DNA of 64,000 bases from Nostoc sp. ATCC 53789 (GTDB lineage Bacteria > Cyanobacteriota > Cyanobacteriia > Cyanobacteriales > Nostocaceae). The notes under the pieces were generated by a model. That model saw only the letters and a program-made list of their open reading frames with translations, did not search any database and was not told the DNA's origin. This document shows positions 17,397 to 26,221 of this stretch, in pieces. Numbering within the stretch: the first letter of the stretch is position 1; every line of letters starts with the position of its first letter. The position numbers were made by a program, and so were the translations under genes. The stretch is from NCBI RefSeq assembly GCF_009873495.1, contig NZ_CP046703.1, positions 6,476,501 through 6,540,500 of the forward strand, written 5' to 3'.

Positions 17397-18803
17397 ATGA
17401 CTAAAATAATTTGGCAACAGGGTGAATTAATTGAAGTGACGATCGCTAACCTGAGTGATACAGGTGATGGGGTGGGACGCGCTGATGAGCGTGTAGTGTT
17501 TGTCCCAGATACTGTACCGGGCGATCGCGCCATTATTCGCTTGGTTCATGTTAAACCAAAATACGCCCACGGGAAGCTTCAGGAGCTATTAGAGCCATCT
17601 CCCCACCGTATCCGACCCAATTGTATTGTGGCGGATAAATGCGGTGGTTGCCAGTGGCAGCATGTTAATTATGACTACCAGCTAGTAGCCAAGCAAAATC
17701 AAGTTATCCAAGCAATAGAGCGCATTGGTGGTTTTGTCCAACCACCGGTAAATCCGGTACTCGCCGCCCCTTCTGCTTTAGGCTATCGTAATAAATCTAC
17801 ATATCCTTTGGGCATATCGGCAACAGGACAGGTACAAGCTGGTTACTACCAAAAAGGTAGTCACCAATTAATTAATTTAAATCAATGTCCAGTTCAAGAT
17901 GCGCGATTAAATCCCTTACTTGCCGAAGTTAAGCAAGATATTCAACGACAAGGTTGGCAAATTTATGACGAACAGCGCCATCGGGGAAAAATTCGCCATC
18001 TGGGTTTACGCATTGGCCGACACACTGGAGAAATGTTGTTGACTTTGGTGGTGAAAGACTGGAATTTATCAGGAATTGAAACCCAAGCACAGGAATGGTT
18101 AAAGCGTTATCCGCAGTTAGTGGGAGTGTCGCTCAATCGCAATGGCGATCGCACAAATGCTATATTCGGATCAGAAACTCGTTGCATTGCTGGAGTCCCC
18201 CACCTGCGTGAAAACTTTGCTGGACTGGAATTTCAAGTACGCCCAGATACATTTTTCCAAGTGTATACAGAAACAGCAGAGGCACTATTGCAGATAATTC
18301 AATCAGAACTCAATCTTCAAGGGCATGAGTTGCTAGTTGATGCCTACTGTGGTATTGGGACTTTAACTTTACCCCTCGCCAAAAAAGTACGGATTGCTAC
18401 AGGATTAGAAGTGCAACCAGCAGCAGTAGAACAAGCTATTTTGAATGCCCACCGCAACGGAATTGATAATGTGACATTCCAAGTCGGCGCAGTAGAGAAA
18501 TTACTTCCTAAAATGGGCACAATACCAGAAGTAGTAATACTCGATCCGCCACGTAAGGGGTGCGATCGCGCTGTCATAGACACTTTACGGCAACTGAAAC
18601 CATCTCGGATAGTTTACGTCAGTTGTAAAGTAGCTACCCTCGCCCGTGACCTGAAATTGCTTTGTGAAGATGGACAATATACCATCACACGGGTACAACC
18701 TGCTGATTTTTTTCCTCAAACTGCTCATGTTGAAGCTGCCGCATTTCTTGTGCTATCAGATTTGCACAAGGATAGTAATTCCTTTACAAAAACTGAAATT
18801 TGA
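17397..18803 (+). CDS. rlmD: 23S rRNA (uracil-C5)-methyltransferase, RlmD/RumA type
   Basis: 468 residues. It methylates a uracil of 23S rRNA using SAM. An N-terminal TRAM domain covers about residues 5-65. A 4Fe-4S cluster motif follows (CIVADKCGGCQW), then a central domain. The Rossmann methyltransferase part has the SAM motif VDAYCGIGTLTLPLA, DPPRKGCDRA, and catalytic Cys in VYVSCKVATLARDL. The start ATG sits in heptamer repeats without a clear ribosome-binding site, but the protein begins sensibly there. RlmC or TrmA specificity cannot be ruled out. Confidence 0.9.
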   Translation: MTKIIWQQGELIEVTIANLSDTGDGVGRADERVVFVPDTVPGDRAIIRLVHVKPKYAHGKLQELLEPSPHRIRPNCIVADKCGGCQWQHVNYDYQLVAKQNQVIQAIERIGGFVQPPVNPVLAAPSALGYRNKSTYPLGISATGQVQAGYYQKGSHQLINLNQCPVQDARLNPLLAEVKQDIQRQGWQIYDEQRHRGKIRHLGLRIGRHTGEMLLTLVVKDWNLSGIETQAQEWLKRYPQLVGVSLNRNGDRTNAIFGSETRCIAGVPHLRENFAGLEFQVRPDTFFQVYTETAEALLQIIQSELNLQGHELLVDAYCGIGTLTLPLAKKVRIATGLEVQPAAVEQAILNAHRNGIDNVTFQVGAVEKLLPKMGTIPEVVILDPPRKGCDRAVIDTLRQLKPSRIVYVSCKVATLARDLKLLCEDGQYTITRVQPADFFPQTAHVEAAAFLVLSDLHKDSNSFTKTEI

Positions 18804-19194
18804 AAATTTTAGTCTAGTGCATACTAAAGATGCTAAAATTGAATTAAGCTGAAAATAAAAATTCTTTTTCGTTTAAATAAATTCAAGTTGCATAGGTTCT
18901 TATAAATATGAATTGGATTGTGTAAATGAGAAATCGGCAATTAACTAGAGTATCCCAATACTCGGTCAAATTACTAGCATCTTTTTAAGTTGCTAACATC
19001 ATTATCAAAACTATTGCAGCCGTTATATATCCAAACAATCTCAACTCATACTATAGGGCTAATGCTCCCTAGCATTTTCAAAATTTAGTTTTAAAGACGC
19101 AAGTTTGAAGGCAGCATGACCACCTCAAGTTTTATCAGGGTGCCTGTAATAGCAAACTGATGTCTAGCTAACTGAAAGCTATGGGGTTTCTCTT
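18804..19194. other. Intergenic region
   Basis: About 390 AT-rich nt between two plus-strand genes. No hairpin, repeat or open frame stands out. Confidence 0.5.
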
Positions 19195-19644
19195 GTGATT
19201 ACAATTTCACTCCGTCCAGTTGCACGTTATTGGGGCACTATTAGTTTTGCCTCAACCCTCTACCTTTGTCCAATCTTAGATTTACTGTTGGCAGAAATTC
19301 CAGCAAAATTACAAGCAGAACTGCGGCTAGGACTTCAAGAAGCTCTAGTAAATGCAGCTAAACATGGCAATAATCTTGACCCCAGTAAAACAGTTGTAGT
19401 CCGTTTTTCTTTAATTGATAATCAATATTGGTGGATAATATCAGACCAGGGTAGTGGCTTTACTCCTTCATCTGCTATTGAAGAAGAGCCAACAGACTAT
19501 TTACCACCAGATGAATCAGAAAGTGGTCGTGGTTTATGTCTTCTCCATCAAATTTTTGATCAGGTAGAGTGGAACCGCAAAGGCACAGAATTAAGGCTTT
19601 GTAAACAAATGGAAACTCGCCGGGGACTATCTCTGCGACGCTAA
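19195..19644 (+). CDS. Anti-sigma-factor-type ATP-binding protein (RsbW-like)
   Basis: 149 residues starting with GTG. A single HATPase domain of the GHKL superfamily: the N box is LGLQEALVNAAKHGN, the G1 box is ISDQGSGFTP, and ESGRGLCLLHQIFD is the G2-like region. Such stand-alone kinases usually bind a sigma factor or phosphorylate an antagonist in partner-switching systems. No partner gene is adjacent. Its target is unknown. Confidence 0.85.
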   Translation: MITISLRPVARYWGTISFASTLYLCPILDLLLAEIPAKLQAELRLGLQEALVNAAKHGNNLDPSKTVVVRFSLIDNQYWWIISDQGSGFTPSSAIEEEPTDYLPPDESESGRGLCLLHQIFDQVEWNRKGTELRLCKQMETRRGLSLRR

Positions 19645-19800
19645 AAGGGAAGTGGGGAAAGTTACTATTTGACTGTTTTTTACTAACTATTCCTATTCTT
19701 TACTTCCTATGAGGGAGTGGCAAATTGTAAGTTGGGAATGGGGAAAGTTATTATTTGATTGATTATTATTCCCCATTGCCCATTCCCTATTCTCTACTTC
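19645..19800. repeat. Imperfect direct duplication
   Basis: The block at about 19654-19712 (GTGGGGAAAGTTACTATTTGACTG ... TTCTTTACTTCCTATGAG shape) recurs imperfectly at about 19738-19806. The second copy runs into the 3' end of the minus-strand gene ending at 19794. Confidence 0.55.
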
Positions 19801-20069
19801 CCGTGAGTTGGACAGGGAGGCGCGGAAATGGAGCGATCTAGCCAACCAATTGCCTGTTCTAATCTAGCTTGAGCTTCTTGTGGCTGATTCTTTAAAAGAT
19901 ACACAATTGCTGCTGCCACTTGTTCATTAGCGCGGGAATTGCGGTTAGACTTGAGGCGATGCCAATCGTTAGGGGAAATACTCAGTCTTTCCATGAGAGC
20001 TTGAGCTAGTTCCAGAGTACTAAGTTCATTCAGTTGACTGGTTTTCGGCAGCTGGGTAGATTGGGACAT
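19794..20069 (-). CDS. Small conserved cyanobacterial protein (DUF6439-like)
   Basis: 91 residues from the ATG at 20069. The frame extends to 20303, but that part would overlap the divergent gene at 20114 and looks non-coding. The core (STLELAQALMERLSISPNDWHRLKSNRNSRANEQVAAAIVYLLKN, shown here only in part by its key residues W, R and E) and the ending ISAPPCPTHGK look strongly conserved. I recall it as DUF6439, with moderate certainty. It is soluble and helical. Function unknown. Confidence 0.75.
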   Translation of the reverse strand: MSQSTQLPKTSQLNELSTLELAQALMERLSISPNDWHRLKSNRNSRANEQVAAAIVYLLKNQPQEAQARLEQAIGWLDRSISAPPCPTHGK

Positions 20070-20113
20070 AACTATTGGCACATTTGCATTTACTTCTACT
20101 TTACTACTTGTAA

Positions 20114-20476
20114 ATGAAGCCGCCAAAACAATCACAGTCGTCAGCAGAAAATCAAGAACCAGATTTTGAACAAGAATTAGAGGAAGTAGAGCGATCGCTC
20201 CTATCCTTAAAAGAACGTTACGATCAAGTGCAACGCGATCGCCAACAACAGGCACAATGGCAACAGCACCGCGATCAACTAAAGCACAATAAATCTCAGA
20301 CACCAGAAATCAAAGCAGAGTTACGGCACATTCAACAGCAGTTGGAAAGGCTAGAACTAAACTTAGAAAGCCAGTTATTTTCTTGGCGTAGCCTCAAAAA
20401 ACCTTTCTGGCAAGTAGTCCGCTTTGGTGGAATGGGCGTTATCATAGGCTGGATATTAAAGTCTTATGCTGGGTAA
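20114..20476 (+). CDS. Coiled-coil protein with a C-terminal membrane anchor
   Basis: 120 residues. Residues about 18-95 are a Glu/Gln/Arg-rich coiled coil with a heptad-like leucine pattern. A C-terminal hydrophobic segment follows (VVRFGGMGVIIGWILKSYAG), so it is probably tail-anchored facing the cytoplasm. Its stop is 2 nt before the asnS start, so the two are likely co-transcribed and coupled. Function unknown. Confidence 0.8.
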   Translation: MKPPKQSQSSAENQEPDFEQELEEVERSLLSLKERYDQVQRDRQQQAQWQQHRDQLKHNKSQTPEIKAELRHIQQQLERLELNLESQLFSWRSLKKPFWQVVRFGGMGVIIGWILKSYAG

Positions 20477-20478
20477 AT

Positions 20479-21870
20479 ATGGTAAATCGACGGACTGCAG
20501 AAATATTGCGAAGTGGCCAACCTGATGAGTCCCTCCAAGTTCAAGGCTGGGTGCGGACGAAGCGCGAGTCCAAAGGGTTTGCTTTTATTGAAGTCAATGA
20601 CGGCTCATCACTAGCTAATTTGCAAGTCGTCATCAATCAGGATTTGCCAGATTACGAAGCTATATTGAAAAAACTGAATACAGGTGCTGCTGTTGAGGCT
20701 ACAGGGGTACTAGTGGCTTCTCTTGGTAAAGGACAACGAATTGAGTTGAAAGCCGAGTCCGTGAAAGTTTACGGCGAAGCTGATCCCGATACATATCCCC
20801 TACAAAAGAAACGCCATTCCTTTGAGTTTCTGCGAACCATTGGACATTTGCGATCGCGGACTAATTCTTTTGGTGCAGTTTTCCGCGTCAGAAATGCTTG
20901 TTCGGCAGCAATTCACCAATTTTTCCAAGAAAGAGGGTTTTTATGGGTACACACCCCTATCATCACTGCTAGCGACTGTGAAGGCGCAGGTGAACTGTTT
21001 AGCGTTACCAGTTTAGATTTAAAGAATATCCCCCGCACAGAAAACCAAGCAGTAGATTACAGCCAAGACTTTTTTGCGAAACCCACATATTTAACAGTTA
21101 GCGGCCAGTTGGAAGCGGAAGTGATGGCAATGGCGTTTAGTAACGTCTACACCTTTGGCCCTACCTTCCGTGCCGAAAATTCCAACACCTCGCGCCACCT
21201 AGCAGAATTTTGGATGGTTGAGCCGGAAATGGCTTTTTGTGACTTAGAAGGCGATATGGATTTAGCTGAGGCGTTTCTCAAACACATTTTTAAATATGTG
21301 TTGGAAACTTGCCCAGAAGATATGGAATTTTTCAATGAACGCATTGATAAGTCTGTGTTGGCAACAGCCGAAAATATTATTAATAATCAGTTTGAGCGCT
21401 TAACTTATACAGAAGCCATCAAAGTTTTAGAAAAAGCTGATGTTAAATTTGAATATCCTGTGAGTTGGGGTTTAGATTTACAATCAGAACACGAACGCTA
21501 CCTAGCTGAACAACAGTTTAAAAAGCCAGTAATTGTCACAGATTATCCAGCGCAAATCAAAGCTTTTTATATGCGCTTGAACGACGATGAAAAAACCGTC
21601 CGCGCAATGGATATTCTCGCACCCAAAATTGGCGAGATTGTAGGTGGTTCTCAGCGTGAAGAACGCCTAGAAGTTTTAGAACGCCGCGTGTTAGCGCAAG
21701 GATTAAAGCCAGAAGATTTGTGGTGGTATCTTGATTTACGTCGTTATGGTACTGTTCCCCACGCTGGTTTCGGACTGGGTTTTGAACGACTCGTGCAATT
21801 TATGACGGGTATGGGAAATATCCGCGATGTGATTCCTTTTCCGCGTACACCACAAAGTGCTGAATTTTAG
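20479..21870 (+). CDS. asnS: Asparagine-tRNA ligase
   Basis: 463 residues, normal length. A class II synthetase charging tRNA-Asn. The N-terminal OB fold (VQGWVRTKRESKGFAFIEVNDGS) binds the anticodon. Motif 2 is FGPTFRAENSNTSRHLAEFWMVEPE, of which FRAENS and EFWMVEPE are the key parts; motif 3 is GFGLGFERLV. The gene begins 2 nt after the coiled-coil gene. Its terminator stem is at 21881-21889 and is interrupted by a small mobile element. Confidence 0.97.
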   Translation: MVNRRTAEILRSGQPDESLQVQGWVRTKRESKGFAFIEVNDGSSLANLQVVINQDLPDYEAILKKLNTGAAVEATGVLVASLGKGQRIELKAESVKVYGEADPDTYPLQKKRHSFEFLRTIGHLRSRTNSFGAVFRVRNACSAAIHQFFQERGFLWVHTPIITASDCEGAGELFSVTSLDLKNIPRTENQAVDYSQDFFAKPTYLTVSGQLEAEVMAMAFSNVYTFGPTFRAENSNTSRHLAEFWMVEPEMAFCDLEGDMDLAEAFLKHIFKYVLETCPEDMEFFNERIDKSVLATAENIINNQFERLTYTEAIKVLEKADVKFEYPVSWGLDLQSEHERYLAEQQFKKPVIVTDYPAQIKAFYMRLNDDEKTVRAMDILAPKIGEIVGGSQREERLEVLERRVLAQGLKPEDLWWYLDLRRYGTVPHAGFGLGFERLVQFMTGMGNIRDVIPFPRTPQSAEF

Positions 21871-21880
21871 TTAAATTTGT

Positions 21881-22019
21881 AAACCTGGCCATTTATAATC
21901 CAATACAGTTCAGATAAGACCAAAAAACTTGTAGAGAAGGCTATTTATCGCGTCTCAAAACCCACGATTTTGTACAAGTAGCGCTTTGAACCGTATTGAT
22001 TTATAATCGCCAGGTTTTT
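21881..22019 (+). terminator. asnS terminator split by a small mobile element
   Basis: AAACCTGGC (21881-21889) is complementary to GCCAGGTTT (22009-22017), which is followed by more T. Without the inserted element and one target copy, they form a 9-bp stem with an 11-nt loop 10 nt after the asnS stop, a normal intrinsic terminator. In the present sequence the arms are about 119 nt apart. Confidence 0.65.
21901..21998. mobile_element. 98-bp MITE with 12-bp terminal repeats and 10-bp target duplication
   Basis: The ends are CAATACAGTTCA (21901-21912) and TGAACCGTATTG (21987-21998), inverted with one mismatch. The direct repeat ATTTATAATC flanks both sides (21891-21900 and 21999-22008). It has no coding capacity. 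It sits in the loop of the asnS terminator. The parent transposase family is not identifiable from the ends alone. Confidence 0.75.
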
Positions 22020-22287
22020 AAACTTTGGGGATCAACAAAAATCCAGTTAAAAACATTTATCATCAGCCTAAAAGACCAAATAATTGGTAAATTTCGGCAA
22101 AATGCCAGAATCTCAGGAAGAGTAGTTTTGGATGAAAAAGCCTCTTCCGTAAAATATGAAGTTGTAGTGGAGAAAATTAAGCGATCGCTCCTAGTTTGGA
22201 GAGTTTCTCCATCTACAACTGGAAAAGCTATCTTAACCTTGTGGATTCACATTTAACTTGTAGATACGGGCAAATTTCGCCTCTCTA
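22020..22287. other. Intergenic region with a doubtful open frame
   Basis: An open frame from 21996 to 22256 (86 codons) starts with TTG inside the MITE and has no recognisable domain. I do not call it. A HIP1-like site lies near 22181. Confidence 0.5.
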
Positions 22288-22752
22288 TCAATTGTTAGAT
22301 GTGTTAGGCGTTTTAACCTGACGTGCCATGTCTAGGTAAGCACTCATATTCGCACCTGGACGACGACGACCATTAGAGCTAGTAGTCGAAGGAGCAAGAT
22401 ATTTTGGTGCAAAAGTGGTTTCAGCAGGTGTTTTTTGGCTAGCGGTGGCGGCTGCTTTAGCGGGTTCAGCTTTGACAGCTTTACCATTCTGAGATGCTTC
22501 TACTTTGGTTTTTGTCGCAGTTGTGGTTGCTTTAGCAGTCTGAGGTTCAGGGCTTTTTGCAGCCGGAGAAGCTGCTGGTGCCGTAGCCTTTTTACCGTTT
22601 GATGCTGCTGGTTTCGATTGACTGGTTGCTTCGTCCAGTTCTAAGAAGTAACCATTGCTTTGTTTTTTACCAGGTAACAACCCAGTCACGAAACCAAGAA
22701 TCCCAGTTACGAAACCGAGAATCCCTGAAATTAACTTTTTGATAAAATCCAT
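22288..22752 (-). CDS. Hypothetical protein with a hydrophobic N-terminus and Ala/Lys/Thr-rich linker
   Basis: 154 residues. The first 28 residues (MDFIKKLISGILGFVTGILGF...) form a hydrophobic or amphipathic segment containing an internal duplication of ILGFVTG. A conserved-looking FLELDEA follows, then about 75 residues rich in Ala, Lys, Thr and Pro. The C-terminus is ordered and basic (RRRPGANMSAYLDMARQVK). Membrane attachment through the N-terminus is likely. Function unknown. Confidence 0.7.
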   Translation of the reverse strand: MDFIKKLISGILGFVTGILGFVTGLLPGKKQSNGYFLELDEATSQSKPAASNGKKATAPAASPAAKSPEPQTAKATTTATKTKVEASQNGKAVKAEPAKAAATASQKTPAETTFAPKYLAPSTTSSNGRRRPGANMSAYLDMARQVKTPNTSNN

Positions 22753-23152
22753 TACAATTACTCCTGCCTTGTATATTTGGAACTCGACCGTAATTGTTAA
22801 AAATTACGAAAAAATGTAACATTTTCTGCATTGGTGTCAACTCATTCTGGTGACAACCATTATAGATTTGTGCTTAATCAACATTGTAGTAAAACTATAG
22901 GGCAAATGTTCTTTATGCAAGCACTTGCGACCTTCATACACCGAGAACTAATTATTAAATTTTACTGTAACTAAGAGCAAGATTCTGAAAGCAAGCTTTA
23001 TAAAAATTAACACTTCTTCGTTTGAAAATTATTGATTGGAAAAAAGCAAGCGGTTTACTTTTAACCAGTGGCAGGAGTGTCATAGATTGTTCGCAGATAG
23101 CAACAGTACTCAGTTACATTTTGTACAGACTTCATTTAGCCAGATGTGAGAG
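22753..23152. other. Divergent intergenic region
   Basis: About 400 nt. A small hairpin (CGTAATT/AATTACG) lies near 22790-22809. Otherwise AT-rich sequence without gene signals. Confidence 0.5.
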
Positions 23153-23785
23153 ATGAATACTGAAAATCAGCAGCGCAATCCTGTGCTATTGGTACACGGC
23201 ATTGACGATAGGGGGGCGGTTTTTCATAAAATGGCAGGTTACTTAGGATTACAGGGGTGGTCTGTATATTCTCTGGATCTGGTTCCTAATAATGGTGATG
23301 TGGGCCTTGATAAATTGGCAAAACAGGTAGCCGATTATGTTACAGACACCTTTGCACCAGAACAAGAGCTAGATTTAATAGGCTTTAGTATGGGAGGAAT
23401 TGTCAGCCGTTACTATATCCAGCGACTGGGAGGAATTAACCGTATTCAGAGATTTATTACGATCTCTTCACCCCATAATGGAACTGTGGTTGCTTATGGT
23501 TCCCAGCGTCCTGGTTGCGTGCAAATGCGCCCCGACAGCATTTTTCTCAAGGATTTAAATTCTGATGCTGTAATATTGGAGCAATTAGATTTTACTTCGA
23601 TCTGGACACCTTATGATTTGATGATTGTCCCAGCGAATAGTTCACAAATGCCCGTAGGAAGCGAAGTAATAGTACCAGTTCCCCTACACCCTTGGATGCT
23701 AACAGACCCAAGGAGTTTAGCAGCAGTAAAAGCAGCTTTAACAAAGCCTATTAAGCTACCCTTCCTTAAAAAAGCATCCAGTTAG
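23153..23785 (+). CDS. Lipase/esterase of the alpha/beta hydrolase fold
   Basis: 210 residues. It begins with the oxyanion strand VLLVHGIDDRGAVF. The nucleophile elbow is GFSMGG (Ser near residue 81), preceded by ELDLI. ISSPHNGT follows, as in triacylglycerol lipases. The catalytic His is probably in the PLHPWM segment near residue 181. No signal peptide. The substrate is unknown; the family includes lipases and lipid-remodelling hydrolases. Confidence 0.82.
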   Translation: MNTENQQRNPVLLVHGIDDRGAVFHKMAGYLGLQGWSVYSLDLVPNNGDVGLDKLAKQVADYVTDTFAPEQELDLIGFSMGGIVSRYYIQRLGGINRIQRFITISSPHNGTVVAYGSQRPGCVQMRPDSIFLKDLNSDAVILEQLDFTSIWTPYDLMIVPANSSQMPVGSEVIVPVPLHPWMLTDPRSLAAVKAALTKPIKLPFLKKASS

Positions 23786-23836
23786 TAGCCAAGATACTTA
23801 CCACCCTGAATCTATTCATCTTTAATTACGAATTAC

Positions 23837-24268
23837 TTAAGTTCTATCCCCAATTTGCGTATGTTCGTAACTCCCAAAAATCGCCTCTGGGTGACGATAA
23901 TACTTGAATTCCATAAGGTTATAAAAAGGATCTTCTAAAAAGAAAGTGCGATGTTCAAGAGGAGAACCGACAAAGCGATTTTTGGTTTCTTCACGAAAAA
24001 GTAGCTGTTGTTGTTGTGCCCTTTCTAGTAAGTCTTGCCAGTCACGTTCTTGGGTAAAAATTAGCCCAAAGTGTCTGGGATATATACTGTGTTGTGGTAT
24101 CAAGGGTTCTTTGGTTATGTGAGCCACTAGTTGATGACCATAGAGATTTAGAATCAGCGCGTGATGGTTTTCACGACCAGGAATACAGCCCAATCCATCC
24201 ACGTAATATACTTTTGTTTGGGCAATATCAGTCACAGGGAAAGCAAGATGGAATAAAGTTTGGCTCAT
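23837..24268 (-). CDS. VOC-family (glyoxalase/dioxygenase-fold) protein
   Basis: 143 residues with two beta-alpha-beta-beta-beta modules. HLAFPVTDI opens the first, with a His at the metal-ligand position. DPFYNLMEFKYY closes the second, with a Glu at the last ligand position. This fits a metal-dependent VOC enzyme, but the reaction cannot be named. Single gene, convergent with the lipase. Confidence 0.85.
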   Translation of the reverse strand: MSQTLFHLAFPVTDIAQTKVYYVDGLGCIPGRENHHALILNLYGHQLVAHITKEPLIPQHSIYPRHFGLIFTQERDWQDLLERAQQQQLLFREETKNRFVGSPLEHRTFFLEDPFYNLMEFKYYRHPEAIFGSYEHTQIGDRT

Positions 24269-25009
24269 AGCTTTTGGGAAAGATATTAGTAGTTGATGCT
24301 ATCTACAATTTATTCTGTTAAGTTTTGATTGTCGTCAACTTGAACACAGTTTTAGCTGACAATAATTTATATCCTTGATCTTTATAACTAAAACTAGGAA
24401 CTGAGTACCATTCAGTCACTGCAACTTGTGGCTAAAGACTTCGCCCTATATTTACATAATTTACACTTAATTCTTTAGGTGACTCCTTTCTCTTGTGCAG
24501 GTATAATAATTTATGTTTGCCTGGTCAGACACTCAGTAACGGAGATTTCAAAGCTGACAACTTTATGATAGATGGTGTGTTGAAAACTTAATGCACCATA
24601 ATAAAGTGCTTTGGATCAGTTACTAGAAGAGTCCACCCCAATACTGCTCGGGTTTTGCATTTTTAACTCGGAATTGGGTTTTGGGAAAAGGTTAAAGGGT
24701 AAAGGTTAAAGGTTTTTTCTTTTCCCTTTCCCCTTCCCCTTTTGCCTTTAACCGACAAGTATTGGAGTCCACTCAACTAAACAAAATTTTTGCATTTTGT
24801 TTAATCCACCTCCTTTAATAAATATTGCAGTCTATTATGTAAAACGTTGTTTGTGGTTTTACACTCAGCTTTGAGGGTGATGGGATGCAATTTAGTTAAC
24901 AATACAAACATATTACTTTAACTGGAGAGGTTTTAGGAACTAAGCACTAAGCATGACAAATTCGTTATTCTGTTCATGTTAAGACAAAATTACTCATGAT
25001 TAATTGCTG
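24269..25009. other. Long intergenic region with a fold-back element
   Basis: About 740 nt between divergent genes. Apart from the fold-back element at about 24630-24775, I see no gene, RNA signature or strong terminator. Confidence 0.5.
24630..24775. mobile_element. MITE-like fold-back element
   Basis: Outer arms CCAATACT (24638-24645) and AGTATTGG (24758-24765) are inverted. Inside them, A/G-rich AAAGGTTAAAGGG units face complementary CCCTTTCC...GCCTTTAACC units. The whole forms one long imperfect hairpin flanked by GAGTCCAC on both sides. No coding capacity. The left-end motif AATACTGCTCGG recurs at 37250. Confidence 0.5.
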
Positions 25010-25807
25010 ATGTCATCCTTAATTGATTCTGTTAATCCCTGGTTGGTGGCAGTAGTATTAAACACAATTCTATTGGGTTTAGCTTGGATTGCCCCGAAAA
25101 AGCTACTTACGCCTGCTGGATCATTTCATGCGTGGTTTCTGGCCATCCTAATTTGGGTAACTCTAGGCTGGCAAGGATATACAGTAGTAATGTTCTATTT
25201 TCTGGTTGGTTCTGGTGTTACCCGCATCGGTATGGCGCAGAAAGAGGCTGAAGGAATTGCCGAAAAGCGTTCTGGAGCAAGGGGCCCTGAGAATGTCTGG
25301 GGGTCAGCTTTGACCGGGGCGCTGTGTGCCTTGGGAGTAGGGATAATAAATTCGGGATTTCTCGTACCTAGTTCCCAATCTTTAGTTCCCAATCTCCAGT
25401 CTCTATTATTACTAGGCTATGTAGCAAGTTTCAGTACCAAACTGGCTGACACTACTGCAAGTGAAGTTGGTAAAGCGTATGGTAAAAGCACCTTTCTAAT
25501 TACTACACTCAAACCAGTGCCTCGCGGTACAGAAGGAGCGGTCAGCTTGGAGGGGACTTTAGCTGGTATTGTGGCTTCTGTAGCGATCGCATTTGTTGGT
25601 TGGGGAGTTGGTTTAATCGATCTATTAGGAGTCGCTTGGTGTGTACTGGCAGCATTTATTGCCACTAACTTAGAAAGTGTGATTGGGGCAACACTGCAAT
25701 CTAAGTATACCTGGCTGACCAATGAAGTAGTAAATATTTTTAATACATTAATCGGTGCGATCGCGGCTGTGCTACTTTCCTGGACATGGGTAAATATCAT
25801 TAAGTAG
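25010..25807 (+). CDS. DUF92 membrane protein, phytyl-phosphate kinase (VTE6)-like
   Basis: 265 residues from the ATG at 25010; a TTG at 25004 is an alternative. It has six or more membrane helices and conserved loops (DTTASEVGKAYGKSTFLITT, VPRGTEGAVSLEGTLAG). These match the DUF92/TIGR00297 family. From memory, the plant member VTE6 and its cyanobacterial homologue phosphorylate phytyl phosphate in chlorophyll-phytol salvage for tocopherol; this assignment is by family only. The gene stands alone. Confidence 0.82.
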   Translation: MSSLIDSVNPWLVAVVLNTILLGLAWIAPKKLLTPAGSFHAWFLAILIWVTLGWQGYTVVMFYFLVGSGVTRIGMAQKEAEGIAEKRSGARGPENVWGSALTGALCALGVGIINSGFLVPSSQSLVPNLQSLLLLGYVASFSTKLADTTASEVGKAYGKSTFLITTLKPVPRGTEGAVSLEGTLAGIVASVAIAFVGWGVGLIDLLGVAWCVLAAFIATNLESVIGATLQSKYTWLTNEVVNIFNTLIGAIAAVLLSWTWVNIIK

Positions 25808-25985
25808 ATTGAGCATTGGGAATTGGGCATTGGGAATTGGGAATTGAGTAAAACGGTTCCTCTTCTGTGAGTTCTGAGTAAAGAAGTGAGATTCTCCACT
25901 CAGTACGAAGCAAGGTCTAAAGGCCCCGCTACTGCTAACAGCGCCCAATACCCAATACTCATGAGAGCCAGTGGTAGAAAATAAG
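25808..25985. repeat. GGGAATT heptamer repeats and dispersed repeat
   Basis: TTGGGAA/TTGGGCA heptamers occupy 25815-25850. A dispersed repeat (TAAAGGCCCCGCTACTGCTAACAG, 25918-25941) related to the pair at 17280-17342 follows. Confidence 0.6.
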
Positions 25986-26120
25986 CAATCTGCTTTACTA
26001 CTGCACTACCGATGATATTTTCAATCCTGTTTTGTCCCCGCTAGACTGTAAACATAATCATGGAAAATTATTGTATTGAGTAGCTATATAATTTTTTGAC
26101 CGTTTAGATGTAATTAGTTC

Positions 26121-26171
26121 ATGGAATCTTTATCATTGTTATTCATCAACGACCAGATGATCTCTATATGA
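26121..26171 (+). pseudogene. Truncated duplicate of the foldase gene start
   Basis: Sixteen codons (MESLSLLFINDQMISI, then TGA) closely match the first 16 codons of the foldase gene 101 nt downstream (MESLSFLTINDQIISI). The preceding AATTAGTTC / AATTAATTC also matches. Similarity ends at the stop. It is most likely the remnant of a second foldase copy lost by recombination. Confidence 0.6.
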
Positions 26172-26221
26172 TTTAATTTAAAAGTCCTATAAGTGTTTAA
26201 CCATTTTCACATAATTAATTC

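Noticed and set aside
21996..22256. 86-codon frame after asnS
   Set aside because: It starts with TTG inside the MITE terminal repeat and has no recognisable domain.
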